64,000 nt of DNA. Origin: Lepisosteus oculatus (taxonomy: Eukaryota > Chordata > Actinopteri > Semionotiformes > Lepisosteidae). Location: contig NC_090714.1 of assembly GCF_040954835.1 (NCBI RefSeq), positions 3,026,501 through 3,090,500 on the forward strand, in the 5' to 3' direction. The position numbers were made by a program, and so were the translations under genes. The notes beneath the pieces are model-generated. The model ran no database searches. It had not been told where the DNA came from and was given only the letters and a program-made list of their open reading frames with translations. Numbering within the stretch: the stretch's first letter is position 1; each line of letters starts with the position of its first letter. Positions 23,101-35,157 of the stretch are shown here, piece after piece.

Positions 23101-26100
23101 TTAACAAGTAAGTAGTATTTGTTGGCCAAGCCATCTCAAAGTCGACAGCAATATTTCCCTTAGATTAAAGGAGATGTATTCACAAGCTTGCTTGTTTACA
23201 GTGTCGTACAGCCATATCAGGATACCGGATGTTTTGTTGCCTCGTTCTGAATCGCAGAACGTGACGCCACGCGTACCTGGAAAGTTAGTCTATTTTATGA
23301 AGTACATTGGAGGTTTTACAAATTACTGTGTACATTTTACTTTCATTGCGATTTGGAATGCACTCATCAATGCTGATTTCCTTCTAACCCCGAAATTTAA
23401 AAAAGCATTGCAGTTCCCCTTTAAGACTTCAGTGAGGTAATTAAGCTCGTCTTGAATGAACACCAGCAGGGGTGGGCTAATGGAGGACCAGGATTGGGAA
23501 CTCCTGCTGTAGGAGGGGTTGTCCTTCATGTGAGATGTTAAACCAGGGTCCTAACGATTCGGTCCTTTCAATTCTTGTGGTCGGTTAAAACAGCTTCTTA
23601 CTTTTCCACATGTGCAGCACGGGTCCACAGTGGGAGTCTGGTGTCATGTGGAGTGGTGGCTGACCTTCAGTGTCTTTATATAGCGTCTTTGGGAACACTA
23701 TATAAAGGCAAGCACTTTTTATTTAAAAAATGTATTGGGACCGATTCTGTGGGCTTACTTCAGATGAGAATCTGGGATCAATACGCTTGCAGTCGAAAGC
23801 AGAAGAAGCATAGACCTCAAGATACCAAAGGGATCTTGAAAAGATTTTTAATAGGGAAAAGGTTTTATTAATGCTTTGCAAGGTTACAGTTTAAAATTGC
23901 AAGATGGCTCCCAAGATGTCATTATGGGGTTGCAAGCCCAAAGCAATAGTTGTAGGTCACCCTTTTCCATTTACTTTACCAGGACAGAAATTTGCTTAGA
24001 GCATGCAGCTCTGATTGAAAATATGAAAATGTGTAGTTATTTTTTGTGCCCTGAATAATTTAGTTGGCTAATGAAAAATTACCTGTGTTTATTTTTGGCA
24101 TTGGCTTTCATAGTAAAAAAAATATTCTGTTTAATGCTAAATTATTTGGTGTTTGTGCATTAGAGTAAATGGAAGCAGACGTCTCAGGCGGTGCACTCCT
24201 TGCTACAAGAGCAATGTACATCACTGCCCATCAGCCAGCTCTATGCCCTGTTGATTTTCCTTGCAAATGTCTTGCTAGTGCATCTGTTGTTACAGTGTAG
24301 TCAGACACTGTTAAGCCGTTTTCCATCCTGCCTCAGACAGGAATGTGAGAAGAGGTGTTGTGAATTGATTCAGAACCCTGTCCTCCCCTTGAAGCCGACT
24401 GAGAAAAGGCAATGAATATAAAAAAGGGACCTGACTGGTTAGGAAGAAATTGCACCAGTGGCCTTTATAAAACCGTTATCTTTATTTCCAAGCCCTCAGT
24501 CAGCTGCTTAGAGGAGCCCGTGGTTGTTGAGAGTAGGCTCTCCATCCAGAGAGGTTAGAAAGGTCAGAGTATTCAGCTCTGGAATTGTCTTCACCTGGCT
24601 TAATTTAAGGCCTAACGAGTCACACCTGACTCAGCCTTAAGAAGGTAAGTGAATCTCCCCCACTGTTATCACTCATTGGAGTGGCATGCTGGCGCAGTGC
24701 TTAGAATTGCTGCCTTACAGTGTTGGGACCCTGGATTCAGTTCTGGATGTGGGGTGCTGTCTGTGTGGAGTTTGCACGTTCTCCCCAAGTTCCCGTGGGT
24801 TTTCTCTGGGTGCTTTGGTTTCCTCCCACTGTTCAAAGACACAGTACTGGTAGGGTAATGGGCTCTTGGGAAAACTGGCCCCATGTGTGGTCGTGTCTTT
24901 CTCTGTCTGTGCCCTGCTATAGACTGGCTAACTGTCCAGGGAGTATCTTGCCTTGCGTCCATTGCTTAGCAGGATGGGCTCCTTCGTGACCCCGAGTTGG
25001 ATGGAGTGTTTGGAAAATGGATGGATGGAGTTGCAGAGTGAAATCAGCTTCACTTGTCCAACTGTTAACAACTTGCTCTGACATTTTAATTAAGGCACAG
25101 TTTCAGCTCAAAAGCCAGGGCAGGACAGGTAGAACAAGGACAAACAGTGGACTCCAGAAGACATTGTGCCTGTGTGTAAGGTCTCTGGGGAGCACGGACT
25201 CGCCTGGATTGATTTGGCTTTTCCTCCTTGATGTTTTCCAGTCATCTGAGGTGGAGTTTGTGTCGGCGAAGCCCGGAAACGTAGATGAGGTCACCATTGA
25301 CAAGGTAAGGGCACGCCTCTCCCCGCCTCTTCACTCCTGGGACCCATCGGGGTCTCATCTCCAGGCCAGCCCATCTCACCTCTGACCTCTCCTCTGACGT
25401 CACGCCCTGGCCAGACAGGTTTCAAGAAAAGGAGATTGGCTCACAGGGCTATTTCATTTTATTTCTCTGTCATTCAGTCAGAATTCAGTGCTTCAGAAAT
25501 TGATGTTTACTCTAACAGATGACTGCTGTACCAGATTTAAAACACTCCTTGCACTGGCTCTGATAAGCTTTGCAAGAAAAGACTGCCGTCAGAGATAGAT
25601 TTGCTTCCAGAGCCGGCTGTCAGTCTAATTCCTGTCCTGGGATTGAATCCTAGAAGGTTCAGAGTGCTGCTGATTGTGGATATTTCCTCCTGCGCAGCAG
25701 TGTACGTTCACACTGGGGAAAAGGGATTTTGTCCAAGCGGTAGTATTTAGCACAGACAGGATTAGCTCTGTGCATTCATGTCTGATTGTAATTGATGCAG
25801 TGCTTCATTCGCATTAATCACACAATTAGAATAACCTTAACAACTGTTTGTAATTAAAATTCATAGCATTGTCACGGCTGAATTTTAGTGCCAGTGCCAA
25901 TGGCTTAAGGCACACTTGTGCACGGAGCTGTGGAAACACAGATTCTGTAACCCCTTTGCTGGCATAATGTTTTTTAAGGACTTCATTTTAGAATTTTTGA
26001 AGCCAGAGAATGTGTTAAATGTATCCTTTTCTGTCAGTCATTTCACACAGTTAAATAGCTCCAACATATTTGAACAGAGGTACAAACCAACAACTGAAAC

Positions 26101-29100
26101 AAATGTTCAGGACTGTTAGCCTAGAATGTACTTAATAAGAAACAAACTTATTCTAAACTGTTAAAAGGCAAGATCTGACAAGAATTTTATGTTTGGCACT
26201 CTTCTTCTAGAATCTACATAGTCCATAAAGAAAATCTACAGTTGTATGCAAATGTTTGGGCACCCTTGGTCAAATTGCATGTGCCACTGAATCTCTCACT
26301 GAAAAGAAGTTAATACAACCTCTGCAAGGGTGCAAACATAAACATGACATATTTCTGCACATTTTAATACACAAGTACTATTTTTGTGCTGAATGTAACA
26401 ACTTGAAAAGTGAAAACAGTGAATATGGCATGTACAAAAGTTTGGGCAGTTGATTCAGACTTCAAGGCCTCAAAATGTGATTGACTCGTTAGGCCTTAAA
26501 TTAAGCCAGCTGAAGACAGTTCCAGAGTTGAATACTCTGACCCTTCTAACCTCTCAACAACCACAGGCTTCTCCTTTGGCAGCTTCCAAACATTTCTGGT
26601 AGCCAGCTAAGAGTCTTTTTGTTCCTGTTTTAGGATTTTTTCCCACTCTTCCTTCCAGAACTCTTTTACCTCAGAAATATCCTTATTTAAGCCTTGCTCC
26701 CAAAAAAATATGAATGAATCAACGGGGTGCCCAAACCTTTGCACATGCCACATTCACTATTTTTTTCCAATCTGTTAAATTGAGCAAATAAATAGTAATT
26801 GTGCATTAAAATGTGCAGAAATAGTAACTAAATAAGAGGTTTCTTAGAAAGTGTGATGATTTCTAGTATGATAAAGGAATCTAACATGTACAGAAGCCTA
26901 GAACCTTTGTAATTAATACATTTCCATGCATCTTGTATCCTGAAGGATCTCAGAGCAGTTCACATGTAGGTTTTCCACCACTGAAGCACAGACCACACCT
27001 GGGGAACATGCAGCAGCCCCTCTAAGCAGCAGATCAGGTGGAGAAGGGAGAAGTTGCTTCACCGGTCAGATTGAAAGAGACTTAATCAGTTGAATTAAAT
27101 GGGAATGTGGGAGGCCAGATATGACTTTAGCCTGGACACCAGAACTAAAAAACAAATCTTAAAAACAGGGCTATGAGATTTTTAATAAGCTTGGTTTAAC
27201 GTCCTATCTGAGAGGAGAGCAGCTCCTAGAACACAGAGTCCCCAGTCTCCATGCTGGGAGCATTAAACTGCGTACTCTGGACCACAAAGAAGAGCGCCAC
27301 CTACTGGTCCACCTAGTGTTTCCCATGTTTCCCCACTGCAGCTTGAAGGTCCCTGCTTCAGATTCAAACTTTGTATCTAAATTGACTTTTCCTCTATTAC
27401 TCCTGTCATGAAAGCATCTCCCACAGAAGTCTTACTTGCCTTCAAGGAGGCCGCCAAAGCTGACCTCACTCTTTGTGGTTTTTCATTTGCTTCTCTATTT
27501 GAAACAGTGTTTTCTTTTGCATTTTTGCGACAGACTGCGATAGAAAATGCCGTCTGTGCTCTAAGCAAGCGCACTAAGACATGTTTGTTTTAGGAGAGAC
27601 GGCAAGCTCTGCAGAATGCAATTGATGAAGAGTCACGCCCTCAAGCCACAGAGAAGACAAAGGTCAGTGTTCGCCCTCTCCTAACAGCTACACAGCTCCT
27701 TGCACCTCAGCGCTGCGCACATTCGTGTCACTCTAACGTCTGCGGCCGGGGCTCCCGAATTGGCCATATACAATTTCTTGCCTTAGGAATTTGTCTTTTC
27801 GCATACTCCAGTGTGCTCTCCATGAGAGACAGACAGGGAGAAAAGCTGGGGGTCAGAGCGCAGGGTCTGCCATTTATACAGCGCCCCTGGAGCAGTTGGG
27901 GTTAAGGGCCTTGCTCAGGGGCCCAACGGAGTAGTAGGATTCCTCTGCCGACCGCGGGATTTGAACCGGCAACCTTCCAGCCACAGTGCCGCTGCTGCCC
28001 CCCTCCTACAGCAGGGATGACTAAATATCACATACTCCAGCCCCTCCCAGTGCTGCTCCTGCTCCCCCTCCCAGTGCTGCTCCTTCTCCCAGTGCTGCTC
28101 CTTCTCCCCCTCCCAGTGCTGCTCCCCCTCCCAGTGCTGCTCCCGCTCCCAGTGCTCATCCGTCTCCTGAGCTCTTTGTGCCTCTAACACATGCGTTCCC
28201 GGGTGAGCTGAGGGGTCTGTGCAGTGCAGCCTGACTGTGCTGTCCCGCTCTGCGGAGCTCTTGGCAATCCGATTCCCATGAAACCTGCAGTCAGCTGCTC
28301 TCCAGTTTTGCTTTGCACTTTGCGGTAATGCAGGGAAGTCAGTATCTGTCGTGCAGGGAGCACTTCTGCCCACTGATGCCCTTTGCTGGTGGTGTCTTTC
28401 CCTCGTTGTTCCATACTGACATCATCTCACACACCATCCCTCTTGAAACATAAGAGCAGGGCGCTGTCCTGGTCACTGAAGCTCCTGCTAAAAGCACCTC
28501 TACAATCACCCCTCTTTTTGTAATCACTGAGGTCTCCTCTTGCTAGATAGTCTTAATTGTAGGTAACCTGTCCTGTTCAGAAGTTTCATACGTGACCTTA
28601 AAGATGCCGGGGTGCTATTTTCTTAATGAGCAAGTCACTCCTGTGTGTGGAAGCCCTTGCTTTCAATATTTGGTGTCTGTCATTTACACAGGTGTTTACA
28701 TTTTTTGTCCACCGCCTATAGTAGATGAAAAATTAAAACTGAAGCACAGCTGCTTAAACTTATGATTTGGGTAGCTGCCTGGATGTACTGGTAATGGATA
28801 AAAATATCTATTAAGATTCTACGTATGTGTCTTTTTTGTTTCAGAGCAAGGGGGTGGGTTTCGGACAGTGGAGCACCACCTGCTTCGAGAGTGAAGACCA
28901 GCAGAAGAAGTTTCTCCGGCTGATGGGCGGGTTCAAGAAGTCCAGCCCATCACTGGCCCCGGTAGGCGGAGCCGGCCCACACCGGCCAATCATGGCTCTG
29001 GGCCGGGACGAGGCGCGGCAGCTAAACCAGAGGTTGCTGGGACAGTTTGAGCGCGCTCACAGTCGTTGGCTCAATCCTCAGCAGACAGGAGCAGGGCTGG

Positions 29101-29174
29101 GATTCCAGGGTGCTCCCAGCAAGAAGTTCACCATTGACGCCCATGCCTCTAGATCTGTCAAGTTTGAGGACTAG
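19928..29174 (+). CDS. KNOP1: KNOP1 gene (lysine-rich nucleolar protein 1)
   Basis: The exons are 19928-20125, 20665-20862, 21403-22239, 25242-25304, 27594-27662 and 28845-29174. All are phase 0 at both ends, so the first two can be included or skipped without a frameshift. With all exons the protein is 564 residues; with only the third copy of the repeated exon it is 432. Human KNOP1 is about 458. The N-terminal two-thirds is a Lys/Glu/Arg-rich low-complexity region with many KKKK or RKKK runs, which act as nuclear and nucleolar targeting signals. The C-terminal domain is strongly conserved (GFGQWSTTCFESEDQ, FLRLMGGFK, GAGLGFQ, KKFTIDAHASRSVKFED). The protein is nucleolar; its biochemical role is unclear. 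It is convergent with VPS35L. Confidence 0.95.
20665..20862 (+). CDS. KNOP1: KNOP1 repeated first coding exon, copy B
   Basis: The acceptor is TTTCTTACAG and the donor is GTAAAA. It is 66 codons and symmetric phase 0. It shares some changes with copy C (GQTGQ, VWGKQ) and others with copy A (ATELQ, QDREQRN), so it is intermediate. All codons are open, which argues that the copy is still used or very young. Confidence 0.75.
21403..22239 (+). CDS. KNOP1: KNOP1 large lysine-rich exon (contains repeat copy C)
   Basis: The acceptor is TTTCTTACAG and the donor is GTGAGA after GGCGAG. It has 279 codons. The first 67 codons are repeat copy C with one extra Arg codon. At the point where copies A and B have a splice donor (CTCCAG then GTAAAA), this exon reads CTCCAG then GCCATG and continues. 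The rest is a Lys/Glu/Arg-rich coiled region with repeated KKKKK, KRKRE and EEKRKKK motifs. Confidence 0.93.
22874..23424. mobile_element. 543-bp MITE with TTAA target duplication in KNOP1 intron
   Basis: The terminal inverted repeat AGGGGAACTGCA starts at 22878, with its complement ending at 23420. TTAA flanks both sides (22874-22877 and 23421-23424), as expected for piggyBac-type insertion. There is no transposase inside. Confidence 0.75.
23509..23722 (+). mobile_element. Degenerate 5S-SINE body and tail in KNOP1 intron
   Basis: GTGAGATGTTAAACCAGGGT and CACTATATAAAGGCAAGCA match the SINE3-like body and tail but with many changes. Confidence 0.6.
24685..25027 (+). mobile_element. tRNA-headed SINE with (GGAT)n tail
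   Basis: The head is TGGCGCAGTGCTTAGAATTG and GGATTCAGTTCT (A and B box). The body has GTGTGGAGTTTGCACGTTCT and TTTCCTCCCACTGTTCAAAG, and the tail is GGAAAATGGATGGATGG. It is a very common fish repeat family and lies in a KNOP1 intron. Confidence 0.8.
25242..25304 (+). CDS. KNOP1: KNOP1 exon encoding the NVDEVTIDK block
   Basis: The acceptor is GATGTTTTCCAG and the donor is GTAAGG. It has 21 codons, SSEVEFVSAKPGNVDEVTID then K. It matches the conserved KNOP1 segment that precedes the RRKALQEEID helix. Confidence 0.93.
26239..26828. mobile_element. Fold-back DNA element with long inverted repeats in KNOP1 intron
   Basis: GTTTGGGCACCC ends occur at 26255 and, inverted, near 26724-26735. A longer inverted repeat of about 110 bp pairs 26347-26450 with 26723-26825 (CTGCACATTTTAAT ... 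GGCATGT.CAAA..TTTGGGCA). Confidence 0.7.
27594..27662 (+). CDS. KNOP1: KNOP1 exon encoding the ERRQALQNAIDEES helix
   Basis: The acceptor is TTTGTTTTAG and the donor is GTCAGT. It has 23 codons, ERRQALQNAIDEESRPQATE then KTK. It aligns with the conserved VRRKALQEEIDRESGK segment of KNOP1. Confidence 0.93.
27830..28010 (-). mobile_element. tRNA-derived SINE of a second family in KNOP1 intron
   Basis: On the minus strand a B box GGTTGCCGGTTCAAATCCCG is followed by a GGCCCCTGAGCAAGGCCCTT body and the motif GGCGCTGTATAAATGGC. Confidence 0.7.
28030..28160. repeat. CCCAGTGCTGCTCC minisatellite in KNOP1 intron
   Basis: Irregular units of about 18-24 bp, each containing CCCAGTGCTGCTCC, repeat six to seven times directly next to the SINE at 27830-28010. 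Confidence 0.85.
28845..29174 (+). CDS. KNOP1: KNOP1 terminal coding exon with conserved C-terminal domain
   Basis: The acceptor is TTTTTGTTTCAG. It has 109 codons and a TAG stop at 29172-29174. Conserved motifs are GFGQW, FLRLMGGFKK, IMALGRDEA, GAGLGFQGAPSKKFTID and SVKFED at the very end. This domain identifies the gene. Confidence 0.97.
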   Translation, partial: SKGVGFGQWSTTCFESEDQQKKFLRLMGGFKKSSPSLAPVGGAGPHRPIMALGRDEARQLNQRLLGQFERAHSRWLNPQQTGAGLGFQGAPSKKFTIDAHASRSVKFED

Positions 29175-29345
29175 TGTCTGGATAGGTCCGCACTGAGTAC
29201 CTGGCAGAGAGCCCTCCGTCCTCAGGCCTCTGGAACTGAAAAAACCATGTGGCCCATGTTGGTGTCAGAGAACTCGGAGATAATCGGTGCTTTGGCATGA
29301 ATTTTGCTTGGTTGCTGTGGTGTAGCAATCCATACTTACTCTGAT

Positions 29346-30060
29346 ATTAAATTTATAGTGTATATTTGATATACCACAACAGTAAACGGTATCTAAAGTT
29401 CAGCTGGTTTTTAATTCGTACATCGCTTAATTAAAATAAGTCCTATATTTATGCATCTTTCTCTGTTCTCTGTTTCCGATACAGTTTGGCTCTGATAGTC
29501 TGGAAAGAAGTCTGGGGCAAGGATTTCATGAATACTGTTTACACGCAGCACGGTGGTGCAGTGTTTAACATTACTGCTTCACAGAGCTGGGGCCCTGGGT
29601 TCAGTTCCTGGGGTGCTATCTGAGTGGGGTTCGTATGCTACATACTGGTAGGTTAACTGACGTATGGCAAAAATGGCCCTGGTATGTGTTTGTGTGTGTG
29701 ACTGTGTGTGCCCTGTGATGGTCCCCTCTACGGTGCATCCTGCCTTGTGCCCATTGCTTCAGTTCCCCCTCGACCATGACCTGGAAGTGGTTAGAAAATG
29801 GATGGATGGGATACTCTTTATATACAGTACATATGCGTACTTTACTCTTGCAGAGGCCTGTTTCTGTGCATTTTAGAGTAAAGTCAGCCACTACTTCAGA
29901 ATGTCGGAAAACCTGCTTGTTATACTGGTGAACAAGGCATCGGGGCGTTACAGAGAATTAAGTGTTAACGTAAACCCGGATTTTGTGCTTTTTCTTTTGA
30001 TGTGTAAATACCGTGTGTATTTCTGATACATTAATTACAAAATAAAAACATTTATTTCAG
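29346..30060 (+). terminator. KNOP1: Candidate KNOP1 poly(A) signals
   Basis: After the stop codon, ATTAAA is found at 29346-29351 and AATAAA at 30041-30046. The second would give an 3' untranslated region of about 0.9 kb that contains a SINE (29545-29815). Which one is used cannot be told from sequence. Confidence 0.4.
29545..29815 (+). mobile_element. Same SINE family, shortened copy in KNOP1 3' region
   Basis: The head GCACGGTGGTGCAGTGTTTA and tail GAAAATGGATGGATGG are present with part of the body missing. Confidence 0.75.
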
Positions 30061-30439
30061 GACAGCATGCGTAGTAAAAGAGGCCGAATACTTTATTTTT
30101 TTTACGTGTGTTATTTTTTTTTATTTGTGTTAAATTTAAGTCCTTGTAATAGCAAATACATCTGTGAAAAACACAAAATAATAAGTCTGGGTGAACAAAA
30201 GTTAAATATTTAAACCTTTAATAACTTAATCATGCATAATAATAATAAAGAGTGTTTGCTTTTAACTGTTGTTTAACAGATCTCCCAAAATTGAGTAGAA
30301 ATGAAAACCTGAAAAGGCCCCAGCCCAGCAACTTGGTGGTTCGATTGGGGATGCCTGTAGGCAAAGAGCTCTTTTCACTGAGACACAGGAGAAAGTAACC
30401 ATTACGTTTGGTGGGGATGATTTGGTCACAGAATGCCCA

Positions 30440-30772
30440 CGATTCATTTTCTAACCGCATTGGCCAATTCAGGGTCATGGGGGGAACTGGGATCTGTCCT
30501 GGTAAGCAGTGGGCATGAGGCAGGATACACACCGGGCAGGACGCGAGAACATCGCAGAACACACAGATACAAACAAGGACACACCAGGCCCCATTTTGCC
30601 AGACACCAGTTAACTTGGCAAAATGCTTTCAGATTGGGGGAGGAAACAGGAGCACCCAGAGGAAACCCACATGAACGCAGGGAGAGCATACAAACTCCAC
30701 AGGGAAAGTGGCCCAGGATTGACCCCAGGTGCAAGGCAGCAATGCTGACCTCTGCGCCACTGTGCCTCCCAC
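30440..30772 (-). mobile_element. Same SINE family, reverse copy
   Basis: Reading on the minus strand gives the head with GGCGCAGAGGTCAGCATTGC and the tail at CATTTTCTAACC. Confidence 0.75.
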
Positions 30773-31709
30773 AATTGTCTCATTTAGCATCACCACCGAA
30801 AAGTTTGGGAATGAAATTGTTAAATCGGGGGAAATTGCCCCAAGACCAGGATTGGACTCATTAACAGGGTGCTAAAGAGATATGTACTTTATGAGCAATG
30901 ACACACGGCTAGGTTTGTTGTTTTAGGCGATTATGGGGGCAGTCGCCGTCTCTATCTAGATTGTAACAGGTCAGTATGTACCAAACAGAGCGCCGTCCTT
31001 CTGGAACGCCAGCAGCCGCAGTCTCCCCTCGTTGCCAGCGTTCAGTTCAGCTCAGCGTGCGTCCTGATCGCTGCGGCGAAAGAAAGGAGCGTCTTTGGAA
31101 GGAGGTGGTGTTCAGTGCGCGGGGAAAGCTGTCCGTCTCGCTGCCTGTCGCCTTTCAAAAAACCCCATTGAGATTCATGCCGAGACTGTAGAGCTGCATT
31201 CGGTCACTGTGGAAAAGTGGGCACATAAAACGATCAGGTCCTCAAGAAAGAGCTGGCCTGGGCTGCGGCTATTGAGCTATTTATCACAATGAAGAGCACT
31301 TCTGGGTCACGCAGTTCGCTTCAATGAGTACAGTCTATTCAGTGTTGCCAGTGCTCCACTCAGTGGAACACACAGCAGAAGTAACGAGTTATATAATGGA
31401 GACAGAGATGGAAAAAGAGAGACCAGATGCCCAAGTGCGTGGGCCGATCCCTATAAATTAGGACTGTTTTCGATTTAATTTGAGCAGTTCCCATGACTCC
31501 CTGTGTAACTGTGTAATAAACAACATCTTGTTTTGCTGCTGTCATGTGCAGGAGAGGATAAGGTAAAGCTTTAAGGAGTCAAGAACAGCCACAGAAGCTC
31601 AAACGCACCATCTGGTGGCCATGGGTTTCCATAGCAGTGGGTATGGAACTAGTTCCATAAATTATTTCTGTTGGTTCCAGTAGACATTACAGATTTTTTT
31701 ACCACTTTT

Positions 31710-31968
31710 TCCAGTTCAGGGTCGTGGGGGAGCCAGAGCCTATCCCAGCAAGCAACAGAGTGCATCCTGGACAGGACACCAGTCCATCTCGGGCAAGATA
31801 CAGACATACACACTGGTTAACCTATAACCTAAACTGGAGCACCAGAGGAGACCCATGCAAACACAGGGGGAGCATGCAGACTCCACACAGACACACCTCA
31901 AGAACTCAACCCAGGGCCCCAGCACTGCAAGACAGTAACGCCAACTACAGAACTACTGTGCTGCCCTA
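31710..31968 (-). mobile_element. Same SINE family, reverse copy
   Basis: GAGCCAGAGCCTATCCCAGC, AGGACACCAGTCCATCTCGG and GCATGCAGACTCCACACAGA are the reverse of the family body. Confidence 0.75.
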
Positions 31969-31999
31969 CAGAAACGATAATCGGGTTGGAAATTTTGAC

Positions 32000-33120
32000 A
32001 TAAATCACTGAAAAGAAGCTACAGTGAAATATTGCATTCTCCAGCCATTTTCAGACTGAATACAGCATTTTAATGTTGCATCATTTATTTTACACCAGTT
32101 GCTCTGCTGGTTTTTGATCAAACTGGGCCCTTCATCACCAGGGCTCATTAGTACCTGTAACTGATCTGCTTGTTGCATTAAACATTTTCCTGCACTCAGC
32201 TCCATGTTGTTGAAAGATACCTTATGAAAGTGTAATATTTACAACAGCATGAGATCACAGAACGCAGTGCAGTCTGCCCCCATATTTCTGTCTAAGCAGC
32301 TCTAAATAGGTCATCAGCTGATGAACAGACACAAGTAGGCAGCACACATCATCAGCGAGTTGATGGTTTTAATTCTGCGTAAGGTTCTGTTTCCGGGACA
32401 TTTGAAGGAGCCCGGTCCAGAAACTCACACACTAGCACAGGGTTTGTACCCATTACCGAAAACGATTGGCTCATAACGAAAATCTTATCTGACATTTTAA
32501 GAACTGAAAAATTGGGCTGCAATGCAGGATTAAGCTAGAGCAAAAAAAAACCCTGGGGTGGTCTTGAAAACCCAGGCCTGGAGAGAAGCCTAAACCGGCA
32601 AGCAGATCCGTTATAGCAGCAGGCAGCACCGGTGATGAAGGGCGCAGCTGGGACACTGCATCACTGTGACCCCCATTTTCACCCAAGATATCCCTGAAAT
32701 GAGCCCCTGCAATGTTAATCCTTCTAAGAAGGCCTCCCTCCAGAAAACCACGTCATCCAGGTGATGTTGACAGCCTGGGGCAGGAGGGTACTTGCACGTT
32801 AGTTTTACATTTAGCTGGCAAAATAACTTTTCATTTGAAACCCCAGACCTATACTTCCCTGGCTCAATCCCAGCCCTATTTATAGCTCCCTAAAAAGACG
32901 CCAGAAAACAGAAAGAACCAAAGATTCTCAAGCTACATGAATTCCGTGAAGTTGGTCCCCCTGCAAACGGCACAAACGTTGAAACGCACCGCTTGCGTTT
33001 GTCCTGCTTTTCGTTCCCAAGATATAGCGCCTTCCGTCTCGTGACCAAGACTGCTAGTAACCAACCCTCTGGAAAGTTCAAGCACTCTATTCCTGGATGC
33101 GAGGGTAAAAATACTTCTTT
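32000..33120. other. Intergenic, nothing supported
   Basis: Mixed-composition sequence between KNOP1 and the first duplicated unit. No conserved frame seen. Confidence 0.4.
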
Positions 33121-33448
33121 GTATTGAAGTATTGATAAAGTTACCTTATTGAAACTTTATTTGAACGTTTATGATTTGTTGTCAATTCAGTTGAACTCAA
33201 AATACTTTATTTTTCTGACACACGACATGCAGGCTCCCCCAACTCTACTGCAAATTTTGATTCTTTATTTTGCACTGTCATTTGAAAAGATAAACAAGTC
33301 ATGTCCAGTCGCAGAAAAGCGCATAACAGATGCGCCTTGGTAATCCTAATGCTTGAAAAGCGAGCAAACAGGGGGAACCTGTATAAGAGTCCACAGCTGT
33401 CATTCACGAGCCGAGCCCCTCTCCAGAGTGACCACAGGTGCGTCCGGC

Positions 33449-35157
33449 AAGATGGCGGCGGCGTTAGGTGCGGTTTTGCGTTTTATTTCGAATTTTATTT
33501 TAAATGCACAAAAATCAAATTTCACTTTGAGGAAAGCTAGACAAAAATGTTTTGTCGTTGCTATTTCTGTTAATTGCATTTCTTTCGGCTTAATTTGTGT
33601 TTAATCCGAAATGAATGTTCTGTCCGTTTGAGCGTACTTTTTTGATCACGTGAGGGAAATGGCAGAAATTTAAAAGTCTGCATTAAGTGTTCTTATACTA
33701 TCTGTCATGTAAGTAGGTTTTTTTTAAAGATATGGTTTCTCTAGGTCTGTTTCTTTTAACGAAATAAGGCTACAATTTACCTTCAAACACAGTCAGTAGG
33801 TGTGTAAACTCTCCTTTTTGGATTCGAGCTATAATAACGCTTTCTGCTCCGAAATGATAAAGTATTGTAAAGATCAAATTTACTAATTCGTACGTTTGTT
33901 TTTTTTAAATACATACAGGTGAGAAAATGAACAGGCCTCCAGTTATGAACAATGTTTTTTTTTTCCTGGGTAAGTTCTATTCCTGTCTTCCAGCGTACTA
34001 TTTATATTTGAGTAACTCGATATTCCACTGCATTTTAACACCCGAACGGGTTTATACTAACTATATAACTTCGTTTTGTTGTTCTTTTGTTCAATAAAAA
34101 TAGGAAACTCTAAGGCGCTGGTCATTTTTGTGGTTTGTATTCATCGGTTGAAAGCATTGGGTAAAAATGGATACTACTAACAGTTTAACGATGGTTTTCA
34201 AAGCAAGGAGTTAAGTCGAAGATGATACACGTTATACTTACATTTACAAATAGCATTGAATTTCTTTGTGGCTGAACGTATATTCTAAATATTGTAAGTA
34301 GTGGCACTGGGATGTATCGGTGATTTCTCTTGAAGCTGCTATTGGTTTCTTGAATTCTATTTGAAATTTGAAATTAGCCAGCTTATATAAAAAGTGAATA
34401 GACTTCAGCACATTAAGAGAATTGATTCTGCACATCTGATATCTTGTTAACTTTATCCCATTTCTTTTGTCTTCAGTTCTGCAGCTCCTGATGCTTGGAT
34501 CTTGGAAGTCCTCATAGAGCTCATCAACTGGACGAGAACGGAGTTCACGTCTGCAAAATCTAGAAGCTTATTTTTCAAAAAGGGGTATGTACAATGACTT
34601 GCATTGATCTATCTTGTACAGTATGTCTTGGCAGCATGCTGTTGTGGAATCTAATCTTTGTCACAAGAACCCCATTTCAAGGGACTAACTAGGCTTGGAG
34701 GCTCTTGAGGAAAGCTGTATACCAGGAGGAGCCCACTGTTTTCCTATCTTGAATCCAGAAACCCAGCTTGACCCTGCTGTACAGCCAGTGAGGAGAGATA
34801 CCTACACTGAAATCCAGGTAGGGCACTGCTGTACTTAGCTCGGCTGTTGAAATGGGTAGCAATTGAAGGTACTGTGGATAAAAGCATCAGTCTAACAATC
34901 CATTTCTTTTGAGCTAAAGTGAGCTTCCTTACAGCAGTACCTTACCTGGGGGTGATCTGTGATGCGCTCTTTTTTTTCTCCCCTGCCTGGAGCTCTGTTG
35001 ATCACATGGGAAGAATGAATCTCTCCACAGGAATGGGATATCCTCCACATTGCATCTGTAATGTAAACAAAGCTATTTGGTGTGTATGGTCATCCTCTGA
35101 TCTCCTGTCATGTCCTTGACTGATCTTGTAACAACTGTATTGTGACTGGGCAATAAA
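33449..35157 (+). ncRNA. Spliced transcription unit candidate, copy 1 (probably non-coding)
   Basis: A promoter-proximal exon contains the YY1-type AAGATGGCGGC at 33449-33459 and ends at 33467 before GTGCGG. Further exon candidates are 33919-33969 (CATACAG / GTAAGT) and 34477-34584 (GTCTTCAG / GTATGT), an exon ending 34817 before GTAGGG, and a last part ending at AATAAA 35152-35157. No long reading frame runs through these exons and the frames differ from copy 2, which argues for RNA function or none. YY1-driven short first exons are also seen in snoRNA host genes, but I did not identify a snoRNA. Confidence 0.5.

Noticed and set aside
27915-28373. 152-codon minus-strand frame with EQHWEGEQ repeats
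   Set aside because: It is the minisatellite at 28030-28160 plus a SINE read through in one frame.
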